Positions 1-7,762 of a DNA stretch of 12,448 nucleotides are shown in pieces. The DNA comes from Frondihabitans sp. (lineage in GTDB: Bacteria > Actinomycetota > Actinomycetes > Actinomycetales > Microbacteriaceae), in the NCBI GenBank assembly GCA_025464735.1, contig JAODMX010000488.1, forward strand, positions 1 to 12,448, given 5' to 3'. The translations under genes and the position numbers were made by a program. The first letter of the stretch is position 1, and each line of letters begins with the position of its first letter. The notes beneath the pieces are model-generated. The model did not search any database, was not told the DNA's origin, and saw only the letters and a list, made by a program, of their open reading frames with translations.

Positions 1-9
1 GTTCGTCAT
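1..9 (-). CDS. Start of a divergent gene leaving the window (3 codons visible)
   Basis: Read on the minus strand, an ATG at 9-7 is preceded by a clean AGGAG Shine-Dalgarno (complement of 15-19) with 5 bases between. Only Met-Thr-Asn is inside the window, so the product cannot be named. The call rests on the ribosome binding site alone. If right, positions 10-146 are a divergent promoter region shared with the ABC-F gene. Confidence 0.5.
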
Positions 10-146
10 GCAATCTCCTAGAATGGGTAGGTTGACCGTCGCGTAACGCGCCCATCAGCGGTTCCACGCTCGATCCCTATCATCCTAGGGGCGGCCCACC
101 GGCGGGCGGCGTTGTGGACACCTCATCAGATGATTGGACTTTTGCT
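10..146. promoter_or_regulatory. Divergent intergenic region upstream of the ABC-F gene
   Basis: The region holds a small perfect inverted repeat CGCGT-A-ACGCG (40-50) that could be an operator, a TTGACC (32-37), a TAGAAT (19-24) and a TATCAT (78-83). None of these are paired at normal 16-18 base spacing on the plus strand. A better candidate for the ABC-F gene is TTGTGG (112-117), 17 bases, TGGACT (135-140), then 6 bases to the GTG at 147. That is leaderless geometry, although both hexamers are weak. No Shine-Dalgarno precedes 147. Confidence 0.3.
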
Positions 147-1738
<1,592 letters not shown>

Positions 1739-1745
<7 letters not shown>

Positions 1746-1818
1746 CCAGCGGGACCGTCGGCGCAGGACGCTGGCCTAGCCAGCGAGACCGTCGGCGCGG
1801 AGCGCAGGCCTAGCCAGC
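1739..1818 (+). repeat. 34-bp tandem repeat (2.4 copies) overlapping the ABC-F stop codon
   Basis: Unit 1 is 1739-1772, unit 2 is 1773-1806, and a 12-base partial third copy is 1807-1818. Each begins GGCCTAGCCAGC, so the gene's own stop context (GCC TAG) is copied downstream. The full units differ at a few positions near their ends. The junction between units 1 and 2 makes a short hairpin, GCTGGC-CTA-GCCAGC (1770-1784), and a 5-bp version lies over the true stop (1737-1749). There is no T-tract, so it is not a classical terminator. Copies are nearly identical, suggesting recent slippage duplication or selection on the unit. Confidence 0.9.
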
Positions 1819-1843
1819 TCCGTTCACAATCGGGGTCAATCCG

Positions 1844-2374
1844 GTGCTCTTACCGCGTTTTGGCGCGTTGTCAGCCCATTCGCCCCCGATCCTGAACGCG
1901 TTCGGGCCGCTGCGCGGTATCACCCGGCAGGAGCGTGCGTTCATCCGCCCGGGCGAGGCGTTCGCGTCCCGGATCCGACACGCTGGAAGGGATGCGGGCA
2001 ACGGTCCCGCGCTGCCGGGGGACCGGATGGACGAACTGATCTGGGAAGCCGTAGACGGTCCGGACTCGCCCCCTATCGAACCAGCGCAAGGCGCTTCGAC
2101 GTACGTAATGCGGGTCGGTGCGCAGGATCCTGCCGCACTCACCGCGCTTGCCACGCTCGGGCTCGGTTCGGCCGCCGTCATCGCGGTGGACGGCGCGACC
2201 GGCTCACGAGTTCTCCTGCGCGATCCCGCCGGGCTCGTCGCGTACTTCCAGGCGCTTTTCCTGGACGGGCTCAGCGTCGAGGCACCCGCGTTCCTCGTTG
2301 TTGCGGCCTCCTTCGTCGTGCTCGGAGTCGTCCTCCGCCTGACCCGCACGCACCGCTCTTGCGACGTGTTCTGA
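1844..2374 (+). CDS. Hypothetical protein with C-terminal membrane anchor
   Basis: I do not recognise the family. As drawn (GTG 1844) the product has 176 residues. An in-frame TAG at 1811 bounds it upstream. Residues 1-60 are Pro/Arg/Ala-rich with a TTA codon at position 3, unusual for this genome. The second half looks more convincingly coding, with GC-rich third positions. An internal ATG at 2027, preceded by GGGGG at 5-base spacing, would give 115 residues and may be the real start. The only clear topology is one hydrophobic segment near residues 147-165 followed by a basic tail (RLTRTHRS), as in a tail-anchored protein with its bulk either in the cytoplasm or outside. There is no signal peptide. 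It lies between the ABC-F repeat and a strong inverted repeat, so it is probably transcribed alone. It could be a remnant of a longer gene. Confidence 0.5.
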   Translation: MLLPRFGALSAHSPPILNAFGPLRGITRQERAFIRPGEAFASRIRHAGRDAGNGPALPGDRMDELIWEAVDGPDSPPIEPAQGASTYVMRVGAQDPAALTALATLGLGSAAVIAVDGATGSRVLLRDPAGLVAYFQALFLDGLSVEAPAFLVVAASFVVLGVVLRLTRTHRSCDVF

Positions 2375-2386
2375 CCAGGACATCCC

Positions 2387-2455
2387 ACGCACCCCCGTCC
2401 GGACAGAACTGCCGCCCCCTACGACACCCCGCTTGCCCGAACGGGGGTGCGTCGG
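2387..2455. terminator. Inverted repeat with two mutually exclusive foldings
   Basis: ACGCACCCCCGT (2387-2398) is the exact reverse complement of ACGGGGGTGCGT (2441-2452), a perfect 12-bp repeat with a 42-base spacer. The same right arm can instead pair with the nearer CGACACCCC (2422-2430), forming a 9-bp stem with a 2-base bulge and 13-base loop. Placed 12 bases after the stop of the upstream gene, it may end that transcript. Neither stem is followed by a T-tract, so factor-independent termination is doubtful; an operator or mRNA-end role is also possible. Confidence 0.45.
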
Positions 2456-2471
2456 CACTGCTCGCGACCTC

Positions 2472-2499
2472 TAGGCTCAGAAACACGACAGAGAGGGGG
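2472..2499 (+). promoter_or_regulatory. Possible -10 and ribosome binding site of the two-domain protein gene
   Basis: TAGGCT (2472-2477) matches the actinobacterial TANNNT -10 pattern and lies just after the inverted repeat; no good -35 is seen. The purine-rich GAGAGGGGG (2491-2499) is a strong Shine-Dalgarno 4 bases before GTG 2504 and decides that start over an earlier in-frame GTG at 2447 that sits inside the inverted repeat. Confidence 0.35.
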
Positions 2500-2503
2500 A
2501 GCC

Positions 2504-3469
2504 GTGCGACTTGAGCGCGTTACGATCGCAGCCATTGTGGTGGGGGCGTTGGCCATCGGGAGCATCGTGGTCTTCGGCCCGAGAGCGGCCCAGGAGGCAG
2601 CGGCCCACCCGACACCGATCCTCCAGCCGATCACCCCGTCGGGCTTCCCATACTCCACGGTGTCTCTGCTTCGTCGACAGCGGATGTCCACCGACGTGCT
2701 CCCGACGACCTACACCGCGACCGACTCCGAGATGGTGAGCGCCTCCGCGAGGCACGTGGTGACGGTCGGGAACAACGACGTCTGGCTCGCCGTCGACTAC
2801 AAGGACGAACTATGCCTGATCTTCACGTCGCGAGGTGACGGCGGTGGCAGCACAGCCTGTGAGGACGGCGCCACAACCGCAACACACGGCGGCCTACTGG
2901 GGGCAGGCATTGGGGAACACCTCGAGGTCGACATCGTCAGTGATGGGACACAGGCCGCCGTCGAGCGACGCAAGGGCTACCGCCAGGTCGCACCCAATGC
3001 CTGGCTGTCCGGGAGCAAGCCGACCGGTGCCGCGCCCGCCATAAGTTCGTTTGCGGATCCGGACGCCTTCCCCCTCTCCGGACCCTATGCAGACTTCGCG
3101 CTGCTACGTCGTCCTCAGGAAGCCTCGGATGCGCCGCCAGCGTTTCTCCGCAACCAGTCGGGCGGAGAAGGCCAGGCGCCGATCGTCCTCGACACCGTGC
3201 GATACGCCGGAGAATGGCACCGCGCCAAAGCGTGGATCGGACTGAGCACGGCCGGCGAGGTCTGCCTCGTCGTCACCGGCGACCAGAGCGACAGCGGCAC
3301 TTCATGCGGAATGCCGCAGCAGAGAGTGAAGAAGGGTTCTCAAGTGGCCGGCTTCGGATCCGGCAACATCTTCGTCAGCCTCTTCGCTGACGGCAAGCCG
3401 AGCACCGACGACACTCGGCAGCTCCACAAAGTCGCACCAAACGTCTGGATCGGCAAGATCAACGACTGA
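2504..3469 (+). CDS. Membrane-anchored or secreted protein with duplicated cysteine-pair domain, function unknown
   Basis: The product has 321 residues. It starts with a basic N-terminus and a hydrophobic segment (about 7-24), then an Ala-rich stretch ending near AAA-H (32-35) that could be a signal peptidase site. The remainder would be extracytoplasmic. Two diverged copies of a ~115-residue domain follow, about 55-169 and 200-317. Both start with LLRR, have a Trp followed by a hydrophobic strand (WLAV and WIGL), a Cys pair (C104/C119 and C254/C268), a glycine-rich loop with a SDG/ADG turn, and end in VAPNAW or VAPNVW. The paired cysteines suggest a disulphide in each copy. I know no family name for it. 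Codons rare in this genome (ATA, three CTA) hint at transfer. It converges on SURF1 with stops nested over 11 bases. Confidence 0.85.
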   Translation: MRLERVTIAAIVVGALAIGSIVVFGPRAAQEAAAHPTPILQPITPSGFPYSTVSLLRRQRMSTDVLPTTYTATDSEMVSASARHVVTVGNNDVWLAVDYKDELCLIFTSRGDGGGSTACEDGATTATHGGLLGAGIGEHLEVDIVSDGTQAAVERRKGYRQVAPNAWLSGSKPTGAAPAISSFADPDAFPLSGPYADFALLRRPQEASDAPPAFLRNQSGGEGQAPIVLDTVRYAGEWHRAKAWIGLSTAGEVCLVVTGDQSDSGTSCGMPQQRVKKGSQVAGFGSGNIFVSLFADGKPSTDDTRQLHKVAPNVWIGKIND

Positions 3470-4343
3470 TGCGCGTGCCCGGCCGCGAGCTCTCGTAGCC
3501 AGCCTCGTCGAGCAGGTCGTCTTCGATGTCGCGATCGTCGGGGCCTCGCCTGGCCTTGCGGTAGGCGCGGGTCTCTTCGAGCCAGCGCTGGTCTTCTTCG
3601 TCGCTGTTGATGTTGTCGTACTCCTGGCGGATGGCGTACCCGAAGAAGGCGAAGGCGGCGACCGCGAACATGATCCACTGGATCGCGTACGAAAGGTTGA
3701 GGCCGTAGTCGACGGACGGCTTCTGTGCGAGCTTCGGCATGGTGCCGACCGACGGCGTCTCGCTCTTGAGGTTGCCGTAGGCGGCGGAGTACACCGGCTG
3801 CGAGACGTACTTCTGAATGTCGCCGAGGTCGACCGCCTGCACTTCTCGTTGCGCGGGGATGTCGGTGCGGCCGTTCGGATACGGCTCTGTCCCGGCCAAA
3901 CGGGCGACGACGGTCACCTGACCCGTCGGCGGCGTGGGAATCGAGTCGGGGTAGTCGTGATCGTTGCCGGTGGGGATCCAGCCGCGGTCGACGATGAAGA
4001 CGTCGCCGCTCGCCACCTGGAGCGGCACGAGCACATCGAAGCCCGGAAAGCCGTTGTACGACTGGTCGCGAAGAAGAAGGGTCTCTTTCGTCAGGTACAG
4101 ACCCGTGACGCGAACCTGCGAGAACTCGTCGTTGGACGTGTACGACCCCCGATCAGTCAGGATCGTCTCGAGGTCGACGGGCTTGGAGTTGTAGTTCGCG
4201 TTGAGTTTGTCGAGTAGGGCGAGGTTCTCCGATTTCCGCTCCCACTGCCAGTGCGAGAGTACGACGCAGATGATCGCGAAAACGACCGCGACACCCAAAT
4301 AGCCCAACCATCTGCGCGAAAAAGCGAACCGCCACTGCTTCAC
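3459..4343 (-). CDS. SURF1 family cytochrome oxidase assembly protein
   Basis: SURF1 proteins assist maturation of haem-copper cytochrome c oxidase, probably at haem a insertion, in the cytoplasmic membrane. The 294 residues show the family plan: a first membrane segment at about 12-31 ending in HWQWERKSE, an external domain with the hallmark DRGWIP (119-124), and a second membrane segment at about 219-238 introduced by NLSYAIQW. A charged, acidic C-terminal tail (240-294) follows, common in actinobacterial members. The start is GTG 4343, overlapping the upstream stop by four bases (GTGA), with a CGGAGG ribosome binding site (4351-4356) inside the upstream gene at 7-base spacing. It is the last gene of a three-gene operon. 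Its stop codon is read antisense to the last codons of the convergent two-domain protein gene, leaving no room for an intergenic terminator. Confidence 0.93.
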   Translation of the reverse strand: MKQWRFAFSRRWLGYLGVAVVFAIICVVLSHWQWERKSENLALLDKLNANYNSKPVDLETILTDRGSYTSNDEFSQVRVTGLYLTKETLLLRDQSYNGFPGFDVLVPLQVASGDVFIVDRGWIPTGNDHDYPDSIPTPPTGQVTVVARLAGTEPYPNGRTDIPAQREVQAVDLGDIQKYVSQPVYSAAYGNLKSETPSVGTMPKLAQKPSVDYGLNLSYAIQWIMFAVAAFAFFGYAIRQEYDNINSDEEDQRWLEETRAYRKARRGPDDRDIEDDLLDEAGYESSRPGTRISR

Positions 4344-4585
4344 GACGTGGCCTCCGCTCCGACCGACTCGACGGTCACACCCAGCGCGGTCACCACCACG
4401 GGGAAGTCGCGGGAGCGCAGGAACTCTGCGAGAAAGTCTACGTGCTCGTCACACGCCGCCCAGACCTTCACCCGGTCGATGGAGTGGATTTTCGGGTTAC
4501 GCCAATGAACCGCACGGGTGGCGTTCTCGCGGCACTCGGCCCGAGAGCACTGGACAGTATCCGGGCCAGCCTGCCCGAGGATCAT
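4340..4585 (-). CDS. Small Cys/His protein of actinobacteria (possible metal site)
   Basis: This 81-residue protein resembles a small conserved actinobacterial family that databases sometimes label acetone carboxylase, almost certainly wrongly given the size. C13-x4-C18 and C45-x2-H48 are the obvious candidates for a four-ligand zinc or other metal site, around conserved-looking NPKIH and KVWAACDEH stretches and a FLRSRDFPV helix end. No membrane segment or signal peptide is seen, so it should be cytoplasmic. ATG 4585 overlaps the preceding stop (ATGA), and its own stop overlaps the SURF1 start (GTGA). No Shine-Dalgarno is visible at 4585, so translation is probably coupled to the DUF3099 gene. 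Co-translation with SURF1 suggests, but does not show, a role around oxidase assembly or metal handling. Confidence 0.8.
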   Translation of the reverse strand: MILGQAGPDTVQCSRAECRENATRAVHWRNPKIHSIDRVKVWAACDEHVDFLAEFLRSRDFPVVVTALGVTVESVGAEATS

Positions 4586-4905
4586 CGCGGAGCGGGCCGC
4601 TCATTGCCGTCGCTGGGCGAGGCGGGCGGGCGGTACAGGTCGACGGTGCCCGGTCGTTCTACCGTGCCCCGGAGGCCCTCGTGGCCGACGTTCGCGAGAA
4701 CGACTGCGACGTACGGGAGAACGATTGCCCCGATCGCGGGAACGAGCGCCCACCACCCGGGCACCAGGAACGCGACGATGATGCAGACAAGCCGCACGAG
4801 CATGGCCAGGGAGTACCTGATCATTCGGCCGTGTCGCTCTTGATCGGGCGACGGCGGCAAGGAGGTGATCGTGTTGCTGATCGCGTTCTTGGTTTTCGTC
4901 TTCAT
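4582..4905 (-). CDS. DUF3099 family small membrane protein
   Basis: From ATG 4905 the product has 107 residues (a TTG lies one codon earlier). It shows the DUF3099 pattern: an ITSLPPSP motif, a basic RMIRYSL stretch, a first membrane segment (about 32-49 from ATG 4905) containing RLVCIIVAF, a PGWWALVPAIGAIVLPY turn, and a second segment ending VAVVLANV. The C-terminal 35 residues are polar and Pro-rich. The function of DUF3099 is not known; the family is typical of Actinomycetota. It heads the operon with the Cys/His protein and SURF1. The start has only a weak ribosome binding site (GTGAG). An alternative reading from the opposite strand gives a hydrophobic peptide, which I regard as a shadow. 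Confidence 0.85.
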   Translation of the reverse strand: MKTKTKNAISNTITSLPPSPDQERHGRMIRYSLAMLVRLVCIIVAFLVPGWWALVPAIGAIVLPYVAVVLANVGHEGLRGTVERPGTVDLYRPPASPSDGNERPAPR

Positions 4906-4942
4906 CAACTCACAGGCTCACAGCGTCTCGAATAGGACGCTC

Positions 4943-4971
4943 AGTCCAATGCTAAGTCGTTCTGCGGTCAA
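4943..4971 (-). promoter_or_regulatory. Candidate promoter of the DUF3099-SURF1 operon
   Basis: On the minus strand TTGACC (4971-4966) and TGGACT (4948-4943) are separated by exactly 17 bases, placing a transcript start near 4936 and a leader of about 30 bases before ATG 4905. The -35 is good and the -10 matches only the conserved outer T residues and one inner base. Confidence 0.35.
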
Positions 4972-5056
4972 CAGTAGGCTTGTCGGCGTCGATGCGGCGG
5001 TGGCAATCGCTCCTGCTGTCGGCAGATCTCTCGCCTTCGAACGACTTGGAGTCTCC

Positions 5057-5767
5057 ATGACCACGCCTCGCACCGTCCTCATCTCAGGAGGCAACCGTGG
5101 CATCGGCTACGCCATCGCTCAGCAGTTCGTCGCCGAGGGTCACCGCGTCGCCGTGACCGCCCGGTCGGGTGAGGGGCCAGAGGGCACCCTGACGGTTCGC
5201 GCCGACATCACCGACACCGCATCGATCGACCAAGCGTTCACCGAGGTCGAGGCCGCCCTCGGCCCCATCGAGGTCGTCGTCGCCAACGCGGGCGTCACCA
5301 ACGACATGCTGCTGATGCGGATGTCCGACGACGACTTCCTCTCGGTCGTCGACACGAACCTCGGCGGCGCGTTCCGCCTCGTCAAACGTGCCTCGAAGGG
5401 CATGCTCAAAGCGCGCTTCGGCCGCATCGTCTTGATCTCCAGCGTCGTCGGCCTCTACGGCAGCGCTGGCCAGGCGAACTACGCGGCCTCGAAGGCGGGT
5501 CTCGTCGGCTTCGCACGTTCGATCACGCGCGAGCTCGGCGCGCGCGGCATCACCGCCAACGTCGTTGCGCCCGGCTTCGTCGAGACCGACATGACCGCCG
5601 TGCTTCCCGAAGCGCAGCAGGCCGAGTACAAGAAGTCGATCCCCGCAGGCCGGTACGGTACGCCCGAAGAGGTCGCGAAGGCTGTCGCCTGGCTGTCCTC
5701 CGACGACGCCGCCTACATCTCGGGCGCGGTCCTTCCCATCGACGGCGGTCTTGGCATGGGGCACTGA
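5057..5767 (+). CDS. fabG: 3-oxoacyl-ACP reductase, FabG/MabA-like short-chain dehydrogenase
   Basis: This enzyme performs the NADPH-dependent reduction of 3-oxoacyl-ACP in the type II fatty acid synthesis cycle, in the cytoplasm. The 236 residues form a classical short-chain dehydrogenase: nucleotide-binding SGGNRGIG (10-17), NAG (77-79), active-site Asn101, Ser129, Tyr142 and Lys146 (YAASK), and PG at 172-173. The C-terminus, PIDGGLGMGH, closely resembles mycobacterial MabA. The first glycine-motif residue is Ser instead of the usual Thr. The open frame runs back to 4865, but ATG 5057 has a GGAG (5048-5051) at 5 bases and begins at the expected family start. In mycobacteria mabA is followed by inhA; here the next gene is convergent serB, so any enoyl reductase gene lies elsewhere. 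SDR specificity cannot be proved from sequence, but the whole-length match makes FabG likely. Confidence 0.94.
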   Translation: MTTPRTVLISGGNRGIGYAIAQQFVAEGHRVAVTARSGEGPEGTLTVRADITDTASIDQAFTEVEAALGPIEVVVANAGVTNDMLLMRMSDDDFLSVVDTNLGGAFRLVKRASKGMLKARFGRIVLISSVVGLYGSAGQANYAASKAGLVGFARSITRELGARGITANVVAPGFVETDMTAVLPEAQQAEYKKSIPAGRYGTPEEVAKAVAWLSSDDAAYISGAVLPIDGGLGMGH

Positions 5768-5772
5768 CCGGA

Positions 5773-5785
5773 GGTTCGACGAACC
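5773..5785. terminator. Short inverted repeat between convergent fabG and serB
   Basis: GGTTC-GAC-GAACC forms a 5-bp stem with a 3-base loop in the 30-base gap between the two stop codons. It is the only structure there, has no T-tract, and is at best a weak bidirectional terminator. Confidence 0.25.
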
Positions 5786-5797
5786 CCTGGCCGCCCT

Positions 5798-6436
5798 TCA
5801 GCCCCGAAGGCCGAGCAGCGGAAGAACCTGCGCGAGGTCGCGGAGCGGCATCGCGACATCGGCCGCCTCGCGCACACGGGGCTTGGCATCAAACGCCACC
5901 GACAGGCCCGCTTCCCGCATCATCTCGAGGTCGTTCGCACCGTCACCGATGGCAACCGTGTGGGCGAGTGGGATCCGGGCCTCCTCGGCCCACTCGCGAA
6001 GCGCGAAGGCTTTCGCGGCAGCGTCGACGATCGGGCCGGAGACGCGCCCGGTCAGGCGACCGCCCTCGACCTCGAGGCGGTTGGCGCGCCAGCCATCGAG
6101 CCCGAGCCGCTCGGCGAGCGGGTCGAGGATCTCATGGAACCCGCCCGAGACGACGGAGACGAGGCCCCCTGACGCGTGGATCGCGGTGATGAGCTCCGGG
6201 ACACCCTCGGTGACCAGGATCCTGCGGGTCGCCTCGGCGAAACTGCTCTCGGGGAGCCCGGCGAGGGTCGCCACCCGCTCCCGAAGGCTCTGAGCGAAGT
6301 CGAGCTCGCCCGCCATGGCGCGGACGGTGATGTCACGAACCCGGTCGTGCGAACCGGCCGCCTCGGCCAACAACTCGATAGCCTCGTTCTCGATCAGCGT
6401 GGAATCGACGTCGAGGACTACGAGAAAGCGGGGCAC
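5798..6436 (-). CDS. serB: Phosphoserine phosphatase
   Basis: SerB hydrolyses O-phosphoserine to serine, the last step of serine synthesis from 3-phosphoglycerate. This is a 212-residue HAD-superfamily enzyme: nucleophile motif DVDST with Asp9 and Asp11, substrate-side VVSGGF with Ser97, Lys142, and the metal-binding GDGANDL with Asp165 and Asp169. The family-typical LIENEAIELLA cap start is present. It is catalytic domain only, lacking the N-terminal ACT-like extension of longer SerB proteins such as that of Mycobacterium. The start is forced to GTG 6436 or later because a TGA lies two codons upstream. GAAAG abuts the start directly, too close for a normal ribosome binding site, and the leaderless -10 described separately explains this. 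It lies 37 bases after glgC on the same strand and may also be read through from it. Confidence 0.93.
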   Translation of the reverse strand: MPRFLVVLDVDSTLIENEAIELLAEAAGSHDRVRDITVRAMAGELDFAQSLRERVATLAGLPESSFAEATRRILVTEGVPELITAIHASGGLVSVVSGGFHEILDPLAERLGLDGWRANRLEVEGGRLTGRVSGPIVDAAAKAFALREWAEEARIPLAHTVAIGDGANDLEMMREAGLSVAFDAKPRVREAADVAMPLRDLAQVLPLLGLRG

Positions 6437-6442
6437 CTTTCA

Positions 6443-6448
6443 AGGGTA
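6443..6448 (-). promoter_or_regulatory. Leaderless -10 element for serB
   Basis: TACCCT on the minus strand ends exactly 6 bases before GTG 6436, so transcription would start on the start codon. The matching -35 (CTCGAA, 6471-6466) is poor and would overlap the glgC stop codon region, leaving serB its own promoter inside a 37-base gap. Confidence 0.5.
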
Positions 6449-6473
6449 GTGGTGGCCCGAGCGCGTTCGAGCA

Positions 6474-7715
6474 TCACGGCTCGACGCGCACACCCTTCCC
6501 GACGACGGTGATGCCCGAGGGCGTCACGGTGAAACCTCGCGCTCGGTCCGCCTCGGCATCAAGCCCGACGTGCGCGCCGTCGGTGATGACGACGTCTTTG
6601 TCAAGGATCGCCCGATTCACGATCGAGTTCTTGCCGATGTAGGTGCGTTCGAACAACACGGAGTCGACGACTCGCGAGCCCGAGTCGAGCGTGTTCCAGG
6701 GGCCGATGACGCTGCGCTCGATGTGCGCCCCGACGGCCAGGGTGCCCAGCGAGACGATCGACTCGATAGCGGATCCGGGATTGCCGTGGGCGTCACGCCC
6801 GAACTTCGCCGGCGGGGAGTTGAGCTGCTGGCTGAAGATCGGCCAGGCCGTGTTGTAGAGGTTGAACACCGGAAGGGCGGCGATCAGGTCGCGATGGGCG
6901 TCGTAGAAAGAGTCGATCGTGCCGACATCACGCCAGTAGAACCGATCTCGTTCGGTCGAGCCGGGGACGATGTTCTGGTTGAGGTCGTAGACCGCGGCGT
7001 CCCCCCGCGACACGAAGTCGGGGATGATGTCGCCGCCCATGTCGTGGTTCGACGACGGGTTCTCACCGTCGCGGAGGACGGCGTCGATCAGCGCGTCGGC
7101 GTTGAAGACGTAATTGCCCATCGACGCGAGGACCTCATCGGGGGAGTCGGCAAGACCCACGGGGTTGCTTGGCTTCTCGAGGAACGCTTCGATCAGGGTC
7201 GAGTCGTCGGCGTCGGTCTGGATCACGCCGAACTGGTCCGCGAGCGAGATCGGCTGACGGATTGCCGCGACGGTCGCGCTCTTGCCGGAGGCGATGTGCG
7301 CCTCGACCATCTGTGAGAAGTCCATCCGGTAGACGTGGTCGGCTCCGACAACGACCACGATGTCGGGCTTCTCATCGCGGAGGAGATTGAGGCTCTGCAG
7401 GATGGCATCAGCCGAACCCGCGAACCACCGCTTGCCGAGCCGTTGCTGGGCCGGGACGGATGCCACGTACGCGCCGAGCAGCCCCTCGATGCTCCAGGTC
7501 TGCGAGACGTGCCGGTCGAGACTGTGCGACTTGTACTGCGTCAGGACCACGATCTGGCGGAGCCCCGAGTTGATCAGGTTGGACAGCGCGAAGTCGATGA
7601 GTCGGTAGTTACCGCCGAACGGAACCGCCGGTTTCGCTCGATCGGCCGTCAGCGGCATCAGTCGCTTGCCCTCTCCGCCAGCCAACACGATGCCGAAGAT
7701 CTTCTTTGATGCCAT
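6474..7715 (-). CDS. glgC: Glucose-1-phosphate adenylyltransferase (ADP-glucose pyrophosphorylase)
   Basis: GlgC makes ADP-glucose and pyrophosphate from ATP and glucose 1-phosphate, the committed step of bacterial glycogen synthesis. The 413 residues contain the nucleotidyltransferase start [11 protein letters not shown] (13-23) with RAKPAV (26-31), [10 protein letters not shown] (38-47), GSADAI (100-105), the catalytic-metal region GADHVYRMD (124-132), and the glucose-1-phosphate-binding FLEKP with Lys181. A left-handed beta-helix domain fills roughly 300-413 and ends GKGVRVEP. Length and motifs are complete. ATG 7715 has no Shine-Dalgarno; CATTCT (7727-7722) lies 6 bases upstream, a possible but imperfect leaderless -10. 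It diverges from the ADP-glucose-using synthase across only 47 bases, so the two are probably co-regulated. Confidence 0.97.
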   Translation of the reverse strand: MASKKIFGIVLAGGEGKRLMPLTADRAKPAVPFGGNYRLIDFALSNLINSGLRQIVVLTQYKSHSLDRHVSQTWSIEGLLGAYVASVPAQQRLGKRWFAGSADAILQSLNLLRDEKPDIVVVVGADHVYRMDFSQMVEAHIASGKSATVAAIRQPISLADQFGVIQTDADDSTLIEAFLEKPSNPVGLADSPDEVLASMGNYVFNADALIDAVLRDGENPSSNHDMGGDIIPDFVSRGDAAVYDLNQNIVPGSTERDRFYWRDVGTIDSFYDAHRDLIAALPVFNLYNTAWPIFSQQLNSPPAKFGRDAHGNPGSAIESIVSLGTLAVGAHIERSVIGPWNTLDSGSRVVDSVLFERTYIGKNSIVNRAILDKDVVITDGAHVGLDAEADRARGFTVTPSGITVVGKGVRVEP

Positions 7716-7762
7716 GTGGCCAGAATGGCACGTTTGACACGCAGGCGACTACCGTAAGGGCC
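7716..7762. promoter_or_regulatory. Bidirectional promoter between glgC and glgM/glgA
   Basis: All regulation of the two divergent genes must fit in or around these 47 bases. For the synthase, TACCGT (7750-7755) lies 7 bases before GTG 7763. A perfect TTGACA (7734-7739) sits only 10 bases upstream of it, too close for a standard pair. For glgC, CATTCT (7727-7722) lies 6 bases before its ATG. Neither gene has a properly spaced Shine-Dalgarno, so both may be leaderless. Confidence 0.45.

Noticed and set aside
1810..2388. 192-residue minus-strand open frame over the tail-anchored gene
   Set aside because: Ser/Arg/Pro/Ala-rich shadow composition. The end (FRIGGEWADNAPKRG) looked protein-like but has no recognisable family, start signal or ribosome binding site.
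2447..2503. Upstream GTG start for the duplicated-domain protein
   Set aside because: It lies inside the inverted repeat and has no ribosome binding site; GTG 2504 has a strong one and begins a proper signal or anchor segment.
4865..5056. 64-residue hydrophobic N-terminal extension of FabG
   Set aside because: It is antisense to the start of the DUF3099 gene, FabG proteins start at MTTPRTVLIS-like sequence, and ATG 5057 has a good ribosome binding site.
7734..7739. TTGACA as -35 of a standard promoter for glgM/glgA
   Set aside because: The only -10-like hexamer before the start is 10 bases away and the region at 17 bases is AGGGCC-like, so it is not a normal sigma-70 pair.
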